From the NCBI GenBank assembly GCA_003612485.1, contig RAZA01000009.1, positions 1 to 64,000 on the forward strand: a stretch of 64,000 bases of DNA. The letters run 5' to 3'. This DNA comes from a bacterium D16-50. Lineage in GTDB: Bacteria > Bacillota > Clostridia > Lachnospirales > Lachnospiraceae. Position numbers and translations under genes: made by a program. The notes beneath the pieces are model-generated. The model searched no databases and was not told the origin of the DNA. It was given only the letters and a program-made list of their open reading frames with translations. This document shows positions 26,794 to 37,015 of this stretch, one piece after another. How positions within the stretch are numbered: position 1 is the first letter of the stretch; each line of letters opens with the position of its first letter.

Positions 26794-27678
26794 ATGGCAG
26801 GAAAGAAGAGGGGTAAAAAGCGGCGGCAGGCTCCGGCGCAGCTGGTGATAGGTATATTTCTGGGACTTTTGGCGTTGCTGGTGGTGTTTCCGTTCTACAA
26901 TGCGATACTGGCATCCATATCAACGCAGAAGGAGTTTTCGCTGAATCCTTTGATGCTGTTTCCCAAGGAGCCGACGCTGTCGCCCTATACATATCTGATG
27001 GAGGCCACGAACCTGATGAAAGGATATGGGAACACGCTTTTCGTGCTTGTTCTGGGTGTTCCCTTCAATATGCTGGTCACAGTGGCAACGGGCTATGCCA
27101 TGGCCCGGCCTGCGTATCCGGGCAAGAAGCTGTTCGTGTTTCTGATCTTGTTCACCATGTATTTCAGCGGCGGTATGGTTCCGCTCTATCTGCTGATGAA
27201 GGATCTGCATTTGACGAACAAGCTCATAGGGATTGTGCTTCTGTATGGCGGCAATACCTTTTATGCGATTTTGATAAGGAATTTCTTCCAGTCCATTCCC
27301 AAAGAGCTGGAAGAGTCTGCGCGAATGGACGGGGCGGGGGAGTTTACTTTATTCTTCAGGATTTTGCTTCCTCTGACAGTGCCCATCCTTGTGACGGTTC
27401 TGCTGTTTTTCACGGTGGACAGATGGAACGAGTGGTTCAATACCATGATTATGGTGCGCAGCTCAGACAAATGGACACTGCAGGTCATTCTGCGAAACAT
27501 TGTATTTACCACGCTGGATGATATGGCCAGCCGCGTAGTATCGGTGGAAAAGACCTATTATTCCCTGAGCTTGAAGATGGCGGCAATAGTCCTCACCATG
27601 GCTCCGGTGATGGTTCTGTATCCCTTTACACAGAGGTTCTTTATGAAGGGTATTATGGTGGGCTCTGTAAAGGGATGA
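26794..27678 (+). CDS. Sugar ABC transporter permease, YtcP type
   Basis: A 294-aa partner permease. The ATG at 26794 follows AAAGGAGAGGT and is preferred over the frame start at 26674, which lies inside the previous gene. It has a Lys/Arg-rich N-terminus, six membrane segments and the EAA loop EESARMDGAGEFTLFFRILLP near residue 185. The C-terminal GIMVGSVKG is the usual YtcP ending. It pairs with the LplB-like protein to form the membrane channel. Confidence 0.9.
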   Translation: MAGKKRGKKRRQAPAQLVIGIFLGLLALLVVFPFYNAILASISTQKEFSLNPLMLFPKEPTLSPYTYLMEATNLMKGYGNTLFVLVLGVPFNMLVTVATGYAMARPAYPGKKLFVFLILFTMYFSGGMVPLYLLMKDLHLTNKLIGIVLLYGGNTFYAILIRNFFQSIPKELEESARMDGAGEFTLFFRILLPLTVPILVTVLLFFTVDRWNEWFNTMIMVRSSDKWTLQVILRNIVFTTLDDMASRVVSVEKTYYSLSLKMAAIVLTMAPVMVLYPFTQRFFMKGIMVGSVKG

Positions 27679-27784
27679 TGGATATACATAGAAAATGATG
27701 TCAATAGGAAGTAAGGGGGCAATTCAGCAACGGCTTCGGCGTTTTTGGGCGCATGGGCAAAACATCGATGAAGGAGGTAAAAGT

Positions 27785-29368
27785 ATGAGGAGAACAAGAA
27801 ATAGGATTTTGGCCGGTTTGTTGTGCGGAGCTATGGCGCTGAATATGGGTGCCTGCGGGCAGGATGACTCAGGGCGGAGAGAGAGCGGACAGATTCACTT
27901 TACTGCCACGTCCATCAATTTGCCGGACAATGTGAGTTTCATGGAAGACGACATCTATAAGGCCTATAACGAAAAATTCAACTTTACCTATGAGCTTACA
28001 AACATTACATGGGAGACTTGGGACGAGGGAGACCGCATTTGGATTATTTCCGGGGACATGCCGGACATGCTTTTCTGGAATTTCAATCTAAAGGATTATA
28101 AATCCTACACCAGTCAGGGGCTGCTGAAGCCGCTGCCGGAGGATCTGGAGGAAAAGTATCCCAATCTGGCGGCAGCCATGGAAAAGACGGGCATTGCAGG
28201 TTATCTGAAGTCCGTGGATCCGGAGAACAAGCTCTATATGATCCCCAATGTGATCTATCTGAATCCGCCTACAGAGACCACGGATATCATTTTGGATCCC
28301 AAGGTTCTCTATTACCGCAAGGATTGGGCCAAGGCCGTGGGCATAGACGTGGGGGAGACCATTACCACGGAGCAGGTCGCAGAGCTGGCCAAGGCGTTCA
28401 TAGAGAAAGATCCCGGCGGCAACGGCGCAGGAAAGACTATAGGATTGACTGCGACTCCGGGGAACATGGACGCAGTGTTTGTACAGAGCCATAACGCTTT
28501 CTTTAATCAGTTTTATAAAGGCGCGGACGGAAAGTATGTCTGGGGCGGCTTCGACGATTCTACTCTTGAGGGCGTGAAGGAACTGCGCAAATACTATGAA
28601 ATGGGAGTGATTGACCCTGACTATTATGCGTTCAAGGGCAAGGAGCACTATGAGAAGTTCGACAGCGGAATCGCAGGCATGTTCTTTGACGGCGCATCGG
28701 GAGCGAATGTGAACGAGCGTTTCCAGTCCTTTGCCCGCATGAATAAGGACATTAATCCTTCCGATGCCATCGGACTTTCCGTGGTGGTTGGAGCCGACGG
28801 GGTCTACCGCGGCGAACAGAACGTTATCAACTATTGGGCGGGGCTGCTGTTTAGGCCTGATCTGGACGATGAGGTTTTGGAATGCATTCTGAGCATTCTG
28901 GATTATTCTTGTACGGAGGAAGGGCAGAGGCTGATTCATCTGGGCATAGAGGGTAAAGACTTTACGCTGGACGGTGACGAAATCACTGTGACCAGAGAAA
29001 AAGATGCCAACGGAGAGTTCGTGTCCATTGCGGATCTTTATCCTTCCTATAATTTCTTCTTTACGAAGGCCGTGTTTCCGGATGACTGGTCCGCCCATGA
29101 CCCCTCTCTGCCCAAGGCGGTGCTGGAGCAGGCTATGAATATGTTCCATGTGAAGGAGCGGGCGGCAGAGCTGGTGGAGCCGGATTACGATGTGGTACTG
29201 TTTGACGGCGAACAGAAGCTGAAGTTCCCCATTTCCATAAATGAGATCATTACGGAAATCGTAGTTTCCGGCGACGATGTGGTCAAGCGCTGGGAGATCT
29301 TCAAGAAGGACAATGCCAAGACCGTGCAGGGCGTTCTGGATGAGATCAATGAGGCCCTTGCAAAGTAG
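27785..29368 (+). CDS. Extracellular solute-binding lipoprotein
   Basis: A 527-aa lipoprotein. The ATG at 27785 follows GAAGGAGGTAAAAGT. The signal peptide ends with lipobox MGAC at ~Cys24, so it should be lipidated and anchored outside the membrane. The remainder has the size and layout of the large LplA-type family 1 binding proteins that serve LplB/YtcP permeases (start WETWDEGDRIWIISGDMPDM, then many aromatic residues for carbohydrate stacking). The preferred sugar is unknown; the neighbouring ribokinases suggest a pentose-containing or ribose-yielding compound. Confidence 0.9.
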   Translation: MRRTRNRILAGLLCGAMALNMGACGQDDSGRRESGQIHFTATSINLPDNVSFMEDDIYKAYNEKFNFTYELTNITWETWDEGDRIWIISGDMPDMLFWNFNLKDYKSYTSQGLLKPLPEDLEEKYPNLAAAMEKTGIAGYLKSVDPENKLYMIPNVIYLNPPTETTDIILDPKVLYYRKDWAKAVGIDVGETITTEQVAELAKAFIEKDPGGNGAGKTIGLTATPGNMDAVFVQSHNAFFNQFYKGADGKYVWGGFDDSTLEGVKELRKYYEMGVIDPDYYAFKGKEHYEKFDSGIAGMFFDGASGANVNERFQSFARMNKDINPSDAIGLSVVVGADGVYRGEQNVINYWAGLLFRPDLDDEVLECILSILDYSCTEEGQRLIHLGIEGKDFTLDGDEITVTREKDANGEFVSIADLYPSYNFFFTKAVFPDDWSAHDPSLPKAVLEQAMNMFHVKERAAELVEPDYDVVLFDGEQKLKFPISINEIITEIVVSGDDVVKRWEIFKKDNAKTVQGVLDEINEALAK

Positions 29369-29377
29369 GCACGGGGA

Positions 29378-29400
29378 GGCCCGGCAGTTATTGCCGGGCC
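29378..29400 (+). terminator. Stem-loop after the binding-protein gene
   Basis: A 9-bp perfect stem GGCCCGGCA/TGCCGGGCC with a loop of about 5 nt, 10 nt past the stop. No T run follows, so it may be an mRNA-stabilising or attenuating structure that allows some reading into the ribokinase. Confidence 0.6.
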
Positions 29401-29639
29401 GGACGGACGGCGAATACATTAATACATAATTGTAGTTTACAGCCGAGCGGATGCATGCTATGATATCGGTTATGGGGCCTATGCTCCTAAGTCAGGACAG
29501 ACCTATGGGAGAACTGCAGATAGGGACTGGTGGAGCATTGTCGGCGTATTTGGAATAGGTTCGGGAGGCTGAGATGCCTTGGGTGCGGAAGGAAGGCTGG
29601 GGATAGGAAAGTTCAGGGGGTGGACTGGAGGAGACCGAA

Positions 29640-30584
29640 ATGAGAGACAAGAAAAGGATACTGGTCATCGGGAGCCTGAACTTGGACATGGTGGTCAGTG
29701 CGGATCATGTTCCGCTGGCGGGAGAGACGATTCTGGGCAGGAATATGGCTTTGGTTCCGGGAGGCAAGGGGGCGAATCAGGCCTGCGCGGCAGGAAGGCT
29801 GGGAGCGGACACAGTCATGCTGGGGGCCCTTGGACAAGACGCCCACGGAAGGCTCTTGGAGAGCAGTTTGAGGGAATCGGGGGTGGACGTGTCCAGACTG
29901 CTGTGGCGCGACCACAAGGAAACGGGATTGGCCATGATCACGGTGGGCGACAGCGGGGAAAACTCCATCGTGGTGGTGCCGGGGGCCAACGCCACCTTGA
30001 CTTTGGAGGATCTGGACAGGAACCGCGACCTGATCGAGGGCTGCGACGGGGTGATCCTGCAGCTGGAGATTCCCGTGGAGACCGTGTGCCATGGGGCGAG
30101 GCTGGCAAAGAGTCTGGGGAAGACGGTGATATTGGATCCTGCCCCCGTGCCCAGACATTTTCCGGAAGAGCTGTACGGATATGCGGATGTTATCAAGCCC
30201 AATGAGACGGAGCTGGGAATGCTCACCGGAATCAGTGATGTCACGAATCATCTTGAGGAGGCGGCGGAAGTCATCAGGAACCGGGGCGGAAAGGACTTGG
30301 TGGTGACGCTTGGGGAAAAAGGAGTATTCTTGGCGTCCAAGGTCTATGGAATCCGGAGAATCCCTGCCGTCAAGGTGAAGGCGGTGGACACCACTGCTGC
30401 CGGGGACGCCTTCACGGCGGCACTGGCCTATCAGCTGCTGGAGGGAAGGGGGCTGCTGGAGGCTGCAGAGTTTGCGAATTTGGTCTCCGCCATGGTAGTG
30501 ACCAGAAAGGGGGCGCAATCCTCCATCCCCTCAATGGAGGAGGTGGAGAACTGGAGAGACGCCGCGGAATTCCTGGAGGGATAG
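29640..30584 (+). CDS. rbsK: Ribokinase
   Basis: A 314-aa PfkB-family kinase converting ribose to ribose 5-phosphate. It has GSLNLDMVVSADHVPLAGET, GGKGANQACAAGRLG, ILQLEIPVETV, IKPNETE and the intact catalytic motif DTTAAGDAFTAAL near residue 253. GGAGGAGACCGAA precedes the ATG. It lies 270 nt after the binding-protein gene on the same strand; a function in the same sugar pathway is inferred from this context and from the ribokinase domain on the regulator. Confidence 0.92.
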   Translation: MRDKKRILVIGSLNLDMVVSADHVPLAGETILGRNMALVPGGKGANQACAAGRLGADTVMLGALGQDAHGRLLESSLRESGVDVSRLLWRDHKETGLAMITVGDSGENSIVVVPGANATLTLEDLDRNRDLIEGCDGVILQLEIPVETVCHGARLAKSLGKTVILDPAPVPRHFPEELYGYADVIKPNETELGMLTGISDVTNHLEEAAEVIRNRGGKDLVVTLGEKGVFLASKVYGIRRIPAVKVKAVDTTAAGDAFTAALAYQLLEGRGLLEAAEFANLVSAMVVTRKGAQSSIPSMEEVENWRDAAEFLEG

Positions 30585-30753
30585 AATGACGGATGGCAGC
30601 TTGGAATTTCTTCGGGAGAGGGCATAAAAAGAGGCTTTGGGTGGTCTTCTGGGGCAGGCGTGCCGAAAACTTGTGTGAAAAGGGCAAATAGGTGATTCCG
30701 GCAGTTCTCCGTGCATATATTGTACAGAGAAACACAGAGAATCGAGAGCGGAT

Positions 30754-31458
30754 ATGAAGAAAACGATGATGGCAATCCTGCTGTTTGATATGGTGGCAGG
30801 ATTGCTGTTTTTAGGTCTATATGGACTGCGGGACAAGGCGGTGGCGGCAGACAGCGGATTTGTGAGGGTTGTGGGAGGGGAGACGGAGTGGGAGCCTGAG
30901 GATGTAAAGAAGATTGCTATTACATTTGACGACGGCCCCCACCCTTCCTACACAGCCCAGCTCTTGGACGGACTGAAGGAAAGAGGGATACATGCCACAT
31001 TCTTTGTCACCGGGGAGCATGCGGAACTGCACCCGGAAATCATCCAAAGGATGGCGCAAGAGGGACATCTCATCGGCAATCATACATACAGCCACATTCA
31101 GCTGACGAAAAAGAATCGGGAAAAATTCAAGGAGGAGCTGATCAAGACAAATGAGATACTGAAGGAAATTACCGGTGAGGAAGTGCAGTATGTGCGGCCT
31201 CCCTATGGAAGCTGGGACAAGAGCTTCGAGAAGGAGCTGAACATGTTTCCGGTGCTTTGGACGGTAGACCCCTTGGACTGGTGTTCTAAGAACGTGAACT
31301 GCATCACGGAGAAAATCGTCAGCAAGACCGGGGAGAACGATATCATTCTGATGCACGACTATTATGACACCTCTGTGACAGCGGCGCTGAAAGCCATAGA
31401 CGAGCTGCTGGAGGAGGGGTATGTGTTCGTGACGGTGGAGGAGATATTATTTGACTGA
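30754..31458 (+). CDS. Polysaccharide deacetylase (CE4/NodB domain)
   Basis: A 234-aa exported protein. The hydrophobic N-terminus (MMAILLFDMVAGLLFLGLY) is a signal or anchor. CE4 motifs are complete: TFDDGPHP (metal Asp), NHTYSH (two metal His), RPPYGSWD, LWTVDPLDW and ILMHDYY. The family removes acetyl groups from peptidoglycan or other N-acetylated glycans at the cell surface, or acts in sporulation (PdaA/PdaB). No neighbour indicates which. Confidence 0.92.
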   Translation: MKKTMMAILLFDMVAGLLFLGLYGLRDKAVAADSGFVRVVGGETEWEPEDVKKIAITFDDGPHPSYTAQLLDGLKERGIHATFFVTGEHAELHPEIIQRMAQEGHLIGNHTYSHIQLTKKNREKFKEELIKTNEILKEITGEEVQYVRPPYGSWDKSFEKELNMFPVLWTVDPLDWCSKNVNCITEKIVSKTGENDIILMHDYYDTSVTAALKAIDELLEEGYVFVTVEEILFD

Positions 31459-31469
31459 TCGGTGGGGGG

Positions 31470-31690
31470 ATGGTAAAATTTAAAAGCAAAGTTTCATATT
31501 CAGGACAGAAAGAGTAAAAATCAGTTTTGAGTATGACCCCATATCCTTTCTGGTGAGCTTATGTGACGATTTGCAGGAATGGGAGCGTTTCTATTTGCTG
31601 ATTGACAACCGGCTGGTGAATGCAGGGGGATAGCGGATTGAGATTGTGCGGCGATATAGGGATGAATTCGCGGTATGTGTCTGAAGCGAT
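31470..31690 (+). pseudogene. Possible HD-domain protein remnant
   Basis: In one frame this gap reads ISFEYDPISFLVSLCDDLQ then EWERFYLLIDNRLVNAGG, a stop (TAG), then RIEIVRRYRDEFAV. The FLVSLCDDLQEW segment resembles the C-terminal part of some metal-dependent HD phosphohydrolases. It has no start and at least one in-frame stop. The family call is weak. Confidence 0.3.
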
Positions 31691-31742
31691 AAAAGGGTAT
31701 TATAGGAGGGGATAGGAGGGGATTGCCGGAAAGGAGGTAGGT

Positions 31743-33434
31743 ATGCCGAGAACAGTCAGCATCGGATGTCAGGATTTTGAAAAATTGAGAGTCCGTAATA
31801 ATTTCTATGTGGACAAGACTATGTTTATAAAGGAATGGTGGGAGGCGGAGGATGAAGTAACGCTGATCACCCGCCCCGGACGTTTTGGGAAGACTCTTAC
31901 TATGAGCATGCTGGAGAAATTCTTTTCCGTGGAATATGCCGGGAGGAGCGATTTATTTGAAGGGCTGGATATCTGGAATGAGGAGAAATACCGGGAGCTT
32001 CAGGGGACATATCCTGTGATTTTCATCAGCTTCGCCCCTGTGAAGGAGGGAACCTTTCTTAGTGCGCAGAAGAAAATATACTTTCTCATCGCGGAATTGT
32101 ATAATCGGTTTGATTTCCTTCTGGACAGCGGAATCCTAAAAGAGGATGAAAAAGAGTATTACCGTAAAGTATCCTTCGACATGGAGGCCAATATTGCCAC
32201 TGATGCCCTGAAAGCGCTGTCGGGCTTTTTGGCCAGATATTATGGGAAAAAGGCAATTATTCTTCTGGATGAATATGATACGCCCATGCAGGAGGCATAT
32301 ATTTATGGCTACTGGGAAGAACTGGCGTTTTTTACCAGAAGCCTATTCAATGCTACTTTTAAGACGAACCCCTATATAGAGAGGGCCATCATGACGGGGA
32401 TCACCAGAGTAAGTAAGGAATCCATGTTTTCAGATTTGAACAATCTGGAGGTGATAAGTGTCACTTCTGGAAAATATGGGAACGTCTTTGGATTCACGGA
32501 AGAGGAAGTATTTGCCGCACTGGATGAATATGCCATGACAGATCGAAAAGATGAAGTGAAGATGTGGTATGATGGGTTTTCATTTGGGCATTGGAAAGAT
32601 ATTTATAATCCGTGGTCTATCATAAATTTTTTGGATAAAAGGATGGCAGCACCTTACTGGGTAAACACCAGCTCCAACAGTCTGGCGGGAAAGCTGGTTC
32701 AGGAAGGCAGTCCGGAACTTAAGATGACAATGGAGGGACTGCTGCAGGGAGGGACTTTCCGCGCTTTTCTGGACGAACAGATTGTGCTCAGCGAACTGGA
32801 AAAAAGAGAAGGCGCAGTCTGGAGCCTGCTGCTTGCCAGCGGATATATAAAAGCCATATCAGCGGCGTTGAAGATGGAATATATGGAAATGGAGTACGAG
32901 CTGAAGCTGACCAACATGGAAGTTCGTTATATGTTCCTGCAGATTATCAGAAAGTGGTTCGGGGCGTGCCGCGGAATGCAGGATGGTTTTCTGAAAGCGC
33001 TGCTTTCCGACGATCTGGAGGGAATGAACGATTATATGAACGAGGTGTCCGGTGAAATGTTCAGCAGCTTTGATACCGGAAAAAAGCCATCGGAGAAAGC
33101 TCAGCCAGAGAGATTTTATCATGGATTTGTATTGGGGCTTCTGGCTCAGCTGCAGGACCGCTATGTCATAACTTCCAACAGAGAAAGCGGTTTGGGACGG
33201 TATGATATCATGATAGAGCCGAAGCGGGCCGGAGATGTCGCATTTATCATTGAATTCAAGGTAGTCCACGCAAAAAGACAAGAAACTCTGGAAGATGGAG
33301 TAAAGGCCGCACTGCAGCAGATTGAGGAGAAGCGGTATGAAGCTGTGCTGTTAAGCAGAGGGATAGAGCCTGAGAAAATCAGGAAATATGGATTTGCCTT
33401 TGAGGGAAGCCGGGTGCTGATAGGAAGCGCATAG
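31743..33434 (+). CDS. AAA-ATPase-like plus PD-(D/E)XK nuclease-like protein (DUF1703 type)
   Basis: A 563-aa two-domain protein. Residues ~1-330 are an AAA-ATPase_like domain beginning with the family's IGCQDFEKLR and NNFYVDKTMFI, a modified P-loop RPGRFGKTLTMSML and Walker B IILLDEYDTP. Residues ~400-560 are a PDDEXK_9-type nuclease fold ending GRYDIMIEPKRAGDVAFIIEFKV. These genes are abundant and variable in Clostridia and Bacteroidetes; their function is not established, with nuclease or mobile-element associations proposed. AGGAGGTAGGT precedes the ATG. The upstream gap holds only a gene remnant, which suggests recent insertion. Confidence 0.88.
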   Translation: MPRTVSIGCQDFEKLRVRNNFYVDKTMFIKEWWEAEDEVTLITRPGRFGKTLTMSMLEKFFSVEYAGRSDLFEGLDIWNEEKYRELQGTYPVIFISFAPVKEGTFLSAQKKIYFLIAELYNRFDFLLDSGILKEDEKEYYRKVSFDMEANIATDALKALSGFLARYYGKKAIILLDEYDTPMQEAYIYGYWEELAFFTRSLFNATFKTNPYIERAIMTGITRVSKESMFSDLNNLEVISVTSGKYGNVFGFTEEEVFAALDEYAMTDRKDEVKMWYDGFSFGHWKDIYNPWSIINFLDKRMAAPYWVNTSSNSLAGKLVQEGSPELKMTMEGLLQGGTFRAFLDEQIVLSELEKREGAVWSLLLASGYIKAISAALKMEYMEMEYELKLTNMEVRYMFLQIIRKWFGACRGMQDGFLKALLSDDLEGMNDYMNEVSGEMFSSFDTGKKPSEKAQPERFYHGFVLGLLAQLQDRYVITSNRESGLGRYDIMIEPKRAGDVAFIIEFKVVHAKRQETLEDGVKAALQQIEEKRYEAVLLSRGIEPEKIRKYGFAFEGSRVLIGSA

Positions 33435-33479
33435 TTTCCTGAGGGCCCGGTACATCGGACGAGGGAGGAGAAAGGCTGT

Positions 33480-35204
33480 ATGAAGCTTATTTTTGCATAT
33501 ATCAGAAAGCATTTGGGGATTTTTCTGCTCTCCACCCTTTTTCTGACCATGGAGGCCATGGCGGATCTTCTGCAGCCTGCGCTGATGTCCGGGATCGTGG
33601 ACAAGGGGATCAAAAATGCCAGTGTGAGGCAGATATGCGGCTACGGCGCGGTGATGCTGGGGATCGCTTTGACAGGGGCGGTCTGTGCCGTTGTGCGGAA
33701 TCGCTTTGCCAGCAAGGTGTCTCAGACCATCGGAAAGGAGCTGCGCAGGGATATGTACCACAATGTTTCGCTGCTTTCCATGGAAAATATAGACCGCCTG
33801 CGCCCAGCGTCCATTATCACCCGGATCACCAATGATGTGGCGCAGGTGCAGGAATTTATCAACGGCATTATGCGGATCATGGTGAAGGCGCCCATTACCT
33901 GTATCGGAGCCGTGGCGCTGATCATGGTGCAGACACCCCGGCAGGCTCCGGTGATGGCGGCAGTTCTGCTGGTGGTTTCAGGCTTGGTGCTTGCCAACAT
34001 GGGGATAGGCTATCCCCGGTTCGGGACAGTGCAGAGACGGATAGACGGTCTCAATGGCGTTGCCAGAGAATTTCTTTCCTCAGTCCGGGTGGTGAAGGCT
34101 TTCCGAGCCGAGGAAGAGGAGACTGAAAAGTTTGCGGAGGCGTCCCTTGCGCTTGCCCGGGCAAATACGGCGGCCCTCCGGACCATGGCAGTTTTTTCGC
34201 CGCTCATCAATCTGACGGTGAACTTCGGCATTGTGCTTCTTTTATGGATTTCCGGAGATGGGGAGGGCAGGGAGATCGGCAGACTCATGGCCTCCGTCAA
34301 TTATATGACGCAGGTTCTCTTCGCAGTCACCATGATAGCAAATACCCTGAATACAGCGGTCAGGGCGGTTGCGTCGGCGGAGAGGATCAAGGAGGTCCTT
34401 GACGAAAGACCGGCGCAGGAATTGCCGGAGAGGCCTCTTAGGCCCCGGATCGTGGGGGACATCCGGTTTGAGCAAGTATCTTTTGCCTATGGGGGAGCGG
34501 GAAAGGAAGCGCTTCATGACATGGACATACATATAAGGAGCGGAGAGACAATCGGAATTATCGGGGCCACAGGTTCGGGAAAATCAACGTTGGTGAATCT
34601 GGTTCCCCGCTTTTACGATGTCACGGCAGGCAGGATCCTGATAGACGGCTGCGATGTGACGCAGATAGATCCGGCGCATCTGCGGGCAGCCATTGGGGTA
34701 GTGCCTCAGAAGGCGCTTCTGTTCACGGGGACGATCCGGGAGAACCTGCGGTGGGGCCGTGAAGATGCAGGGGAAGAGGAGCTGCAGGCGGCGGCAAGGA
34801 CTGCCTGCGCGGAAGAGTTTATAAAAGGCAGCGGGCAGGGATACGACACCTTGCTGGGGCAGGGAGGCGTGAACCTTTCCGGGGGCCAGAAGCAGAGGCT
34901 GTCCATTGCCCGGGCGCTGGTGCGCAGCCCGCAGATATTGATTTTGGACGATTGTACCAGCGCGCTGGACGCACAGACGGAGGCGCAGGTGCTTTCAGGC
35001 CTGCGGTCGGCAGTGGGTCGGATGACGGTGCTGCTGGTCAGTCAGCGTATTTCCACGGTCATGGGGGCGGACCGTATTCTGTGCATGGATAACGGGCATA
35101 TGGAGGGATATGGAACTCACGAGGAGCTGATGGCATCCTGCAGGAGCTATCAGGAGATTTATCGATCTCAGATCGGGAGGGAAGAGGAGGCATGTGATGG
35201 CTGA
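33480..35204 (+). CDS. ABC exporter half-transporter (degenerate-site subunit, second pair)
   Basis: A 574-aa half-transporter with six membrane helices and a C-terminal ATPase. Walker A is GATGSGKSTL, signature LSGGQKQR, and Walker B ends LILDDCTSALD with Asp in place of the catalytic Glu. GAGGGAGGAGAAAGGCTGT precedes the ATG. The next gene overlaps its last codons by about 8 nt and keeps the Glu, so the two clearly form a heterodimeric exporter. Substrate unknown; drug or lipid export is common for this class. Confidence 0.9.
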   Translation: MKLIFAYIRKHLGIFLLSTLFLTMEAMADLLQPALMSGIVDKGIKNASVRQICGYGAVMLGIALTGAVCAVVRNRFASKVSQTIGKELRRDMYHNVSLLSMENIDRLRPASIITRITNDVAQVQEFINGIMRIMVKAPITCIGAVALIMVQTPRQAPVMAAVLLVVSGLVLANMGIGYPRFGTVQRRIDGLNGVAREFLSSVRVVKAFRAEEEETEKFAEASLALARANTAALRTMAVFSPLINLTVNFGIVLLLWISGDGEGREIGRLMASVNYMTQVLFAVTMIANTLNTAVRAVASAERIKEVLDERPAQELPERPLRPRIVGDIRFEQVSFAYGGAGKEALHDMDIHIRSGETIGIIGATGSGKSTLVNLVPRFYDVTAGRILIDGCDVTQIDPAHLRAAIGVVPQKALLFTGTIRENLRWGREDAGEEELQAAARTACAEEFIKGSGQGYDTLLGQGGVNLSGGQKQRLSIARALVRSPQILILDDCTSALDAQTEAQVLSGLRSAVGRMTVLLVSQRISTVMGADRILCMDNGHMEGYGTHEELMASCRSYQEIYRSQIGREEEACDG

Positions 35205-37008
35205 GAGGAGCGGAGGAGTGCCGCCTGCGAATCTGAATGGAATATCCCGTCCGGGCCGTGGCGGGGTGGTGGTGAAGCCTAAGAACATGAAGGGGACGCT
35301 GGGGCGTCTTTGGCGGCTGACAAAAGGACAGAGAAAGGGGCTGGGATGGATACTGCTTTTGTCCGCTTTCGCTTCTGCGGCCTCCATACTGTCTCCCTAT
35401 GTGACGGGAAGGGCAGTGAGCGCGGTCAGCAGCGGGGACGCGCTCTTCGGGGTTCTGGCCTGTCTGTGCGGGCTGTATCTGGGAGACTGGCTGGTGAAGT
35501 TCTTGCAGGCTTTTTTCATGGCGGCAGTGGGACAGAGGGTGATTTACCATATACGCAGGACTCTGTTTGACCGGATAAAGACATTGCCGCTGTCTTTTTT
35601 TGACCGGCACAGACATGGGGAGCTGATGAGCCGTCTCACCAATGACGTGGACAATATCAGTACCACCATATCCAATTCTCTGACGCTGCTTTTGACCTAT
35701 GGCTTTACTATAATCGGCATCTTTGTCATGATGGTGTGTCTGAATCCGCTTTTGACCATGGTGGCTCTGGCGGGGGTGGGGCTTATTTTCTTATTGACCA
35801 AGACGGTGACGAAACGGACCAGAAAGCTTTTCAGGGAACAGCAAAAAAATTTAGGAGCGCTGAACGGACAAGTGGAGGAAAGCGTTTCCGGGCTGTCTCT
35901 GATCAAGGCCTTCGGACGCGAGTGGGAGATGGAGCGTGAATTCGGGGAGAGAAACGATGCTCTCTGCAGGGTGTCCATAAAGGCGCTGATCTGTTCGGGA
36001 TATCTGATGCCACTTATGAATGTGGTGAACAATCTCTTGTATGTGGCGGTATCGGTGTTGAGCGGTATGCTGTTCGTGAACGGGAGAATCGCTGACATCG
36101 GGCTTGTCACCAGCTTTCTGCTCTATGTGCGTCAGTTTACCCGTCCCTTTGTGGAGATCGCCAATATCTACAACAATTTTCAGACTGCCGTGGCCGGGGC
36201 GGAGCGTGTGTTCGAGATTTTGGATGAGGCGCCGGAGCCTCCTGACAAGGAAGGCGCCTTATGTCTTGCCAGCCCCCATGGGGAGATCGAATTCCGGCAT
36301 GTGGGTTTCGGCTATGATCCGGAGAAGTCGGTGCTGAGGGATATTTCCGTGAGAATTCCGGCGGGGACGCAGGTGGCCATTGTAGGCGCCACGGGCTCCG
36401 GAAAGACGACGGTCATCAATTTGCTGACGAGATTCTATGATGTTTCCTCAGGAAGCATCCTTTTGGACGGCCATGACCTGCGGGACTACCGCATGGAAGA
36501 CCTGCGGAAGGCCTTCGGGGTGGTTCTGCAGGATACGGCGCTGTTTGCCGCGTCGATTAGGGAGAATATATCCTACGGGCATCCCGAGGCAGGCATGGAG
36601 GAGGTGCTAAGAGCGGCGGAAATCGCCGGGGCGGACAGCTTCATAGCCCGGCTGCCGGAGGGATATGACACGGTGCTGGAGCTTGGGGGCATGGAGCTTT
36701 CCCAAGGGGAGCGGCAGCTGCTGACGATTGCCCGCGCGGTGCTTGCGGACGCCCCCATCTTGATTTTGGACGAGGCAACCAGCTCCGTGGACACGGTCAC
36801 CGAGCAGAAGATACGGCGGGCCATGCTGAAGATGTGTGAAAACCGCACTTCCGTCATTATCGCCCATCGTCTTTCCACGATCCGCAATTCCGATCTGATC
36901 CTGCTGCTTGAGAACGGGGAGATTGCAGAGCGGGGAACCCATGAGGAGCTAATGGCGCTGGATGGAAATTATGCCGGAATGTATCGGACACAGACAAAAA
37001 TAGGATGA
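35197..37008 (+). CDS. ABC exporter half-transporter (catalytic-site subunit, second pair)
   Basis: About 603 aa. The ATG at 35197 is 6 nt after GAGGAGG; a GTG one codon earlier is also possible. It has six membrane helices, Walker A GATGSGKTTV, Walker B LILDEATSSVD with Glu intact and the non-canonical signature LSQGERQL. The arrangement repeats that of the 13545/16396 pair, so the window carries two heterodimeric exporters. A 50-residue N-terminal region precedes the first helix. Confidence 0.9.
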   Translation: MAERSGGVPPANLNGISRPGRGGVVVKPKNMKGTLGRLWRLTKGQRKGLGWILLLSAFASAASILSPYVTGRAVSAVSSGDALFGVLACLCGLYLGDWLVKFLQAFFMAAVGQRVIYHIRRTLFDRIKTLPLSFFDRHRHGELMSRLTNDVDNISTTISNSLTLLLTYGFTIIGIFVMMVCLNPLLTMVALAGVGLIFLLTKTVTKRTRKLFREQQKNLGALNGQVEESVSGLSLIKAFGREWEMEREFGERNDALCRVSIKALICSGYLMPLMNVVNNLLYVAVSVLSGMLFVNGRIADIGLVTSFLLYVRQFTRPFVEIANIYNNFQTAVAGAERVFEILDEAPEPPDKEGALCLASPHGEIEFRHVGFGYDPEKSVLRDISVRIPAGTQVAIVGATGSGKTTVINLLTRFYDVSSGSILLDGHDLRDYRMEDLRKAFGVVLQDTALFAASIRENISYGHPEAGMEEVLRAAEIAGADSFIARLPEGYDTVLELGGMELSQGERQLLTIARAVLADAPILILDEATSSVDTVTEQKIRRAMLKMCENRTSVIIAHRLSTIRNSDLILLLENGEIAERGTHEELMALDGNYAGMYRTQTKIG

Positions 37009-37015
37009 TGATGGG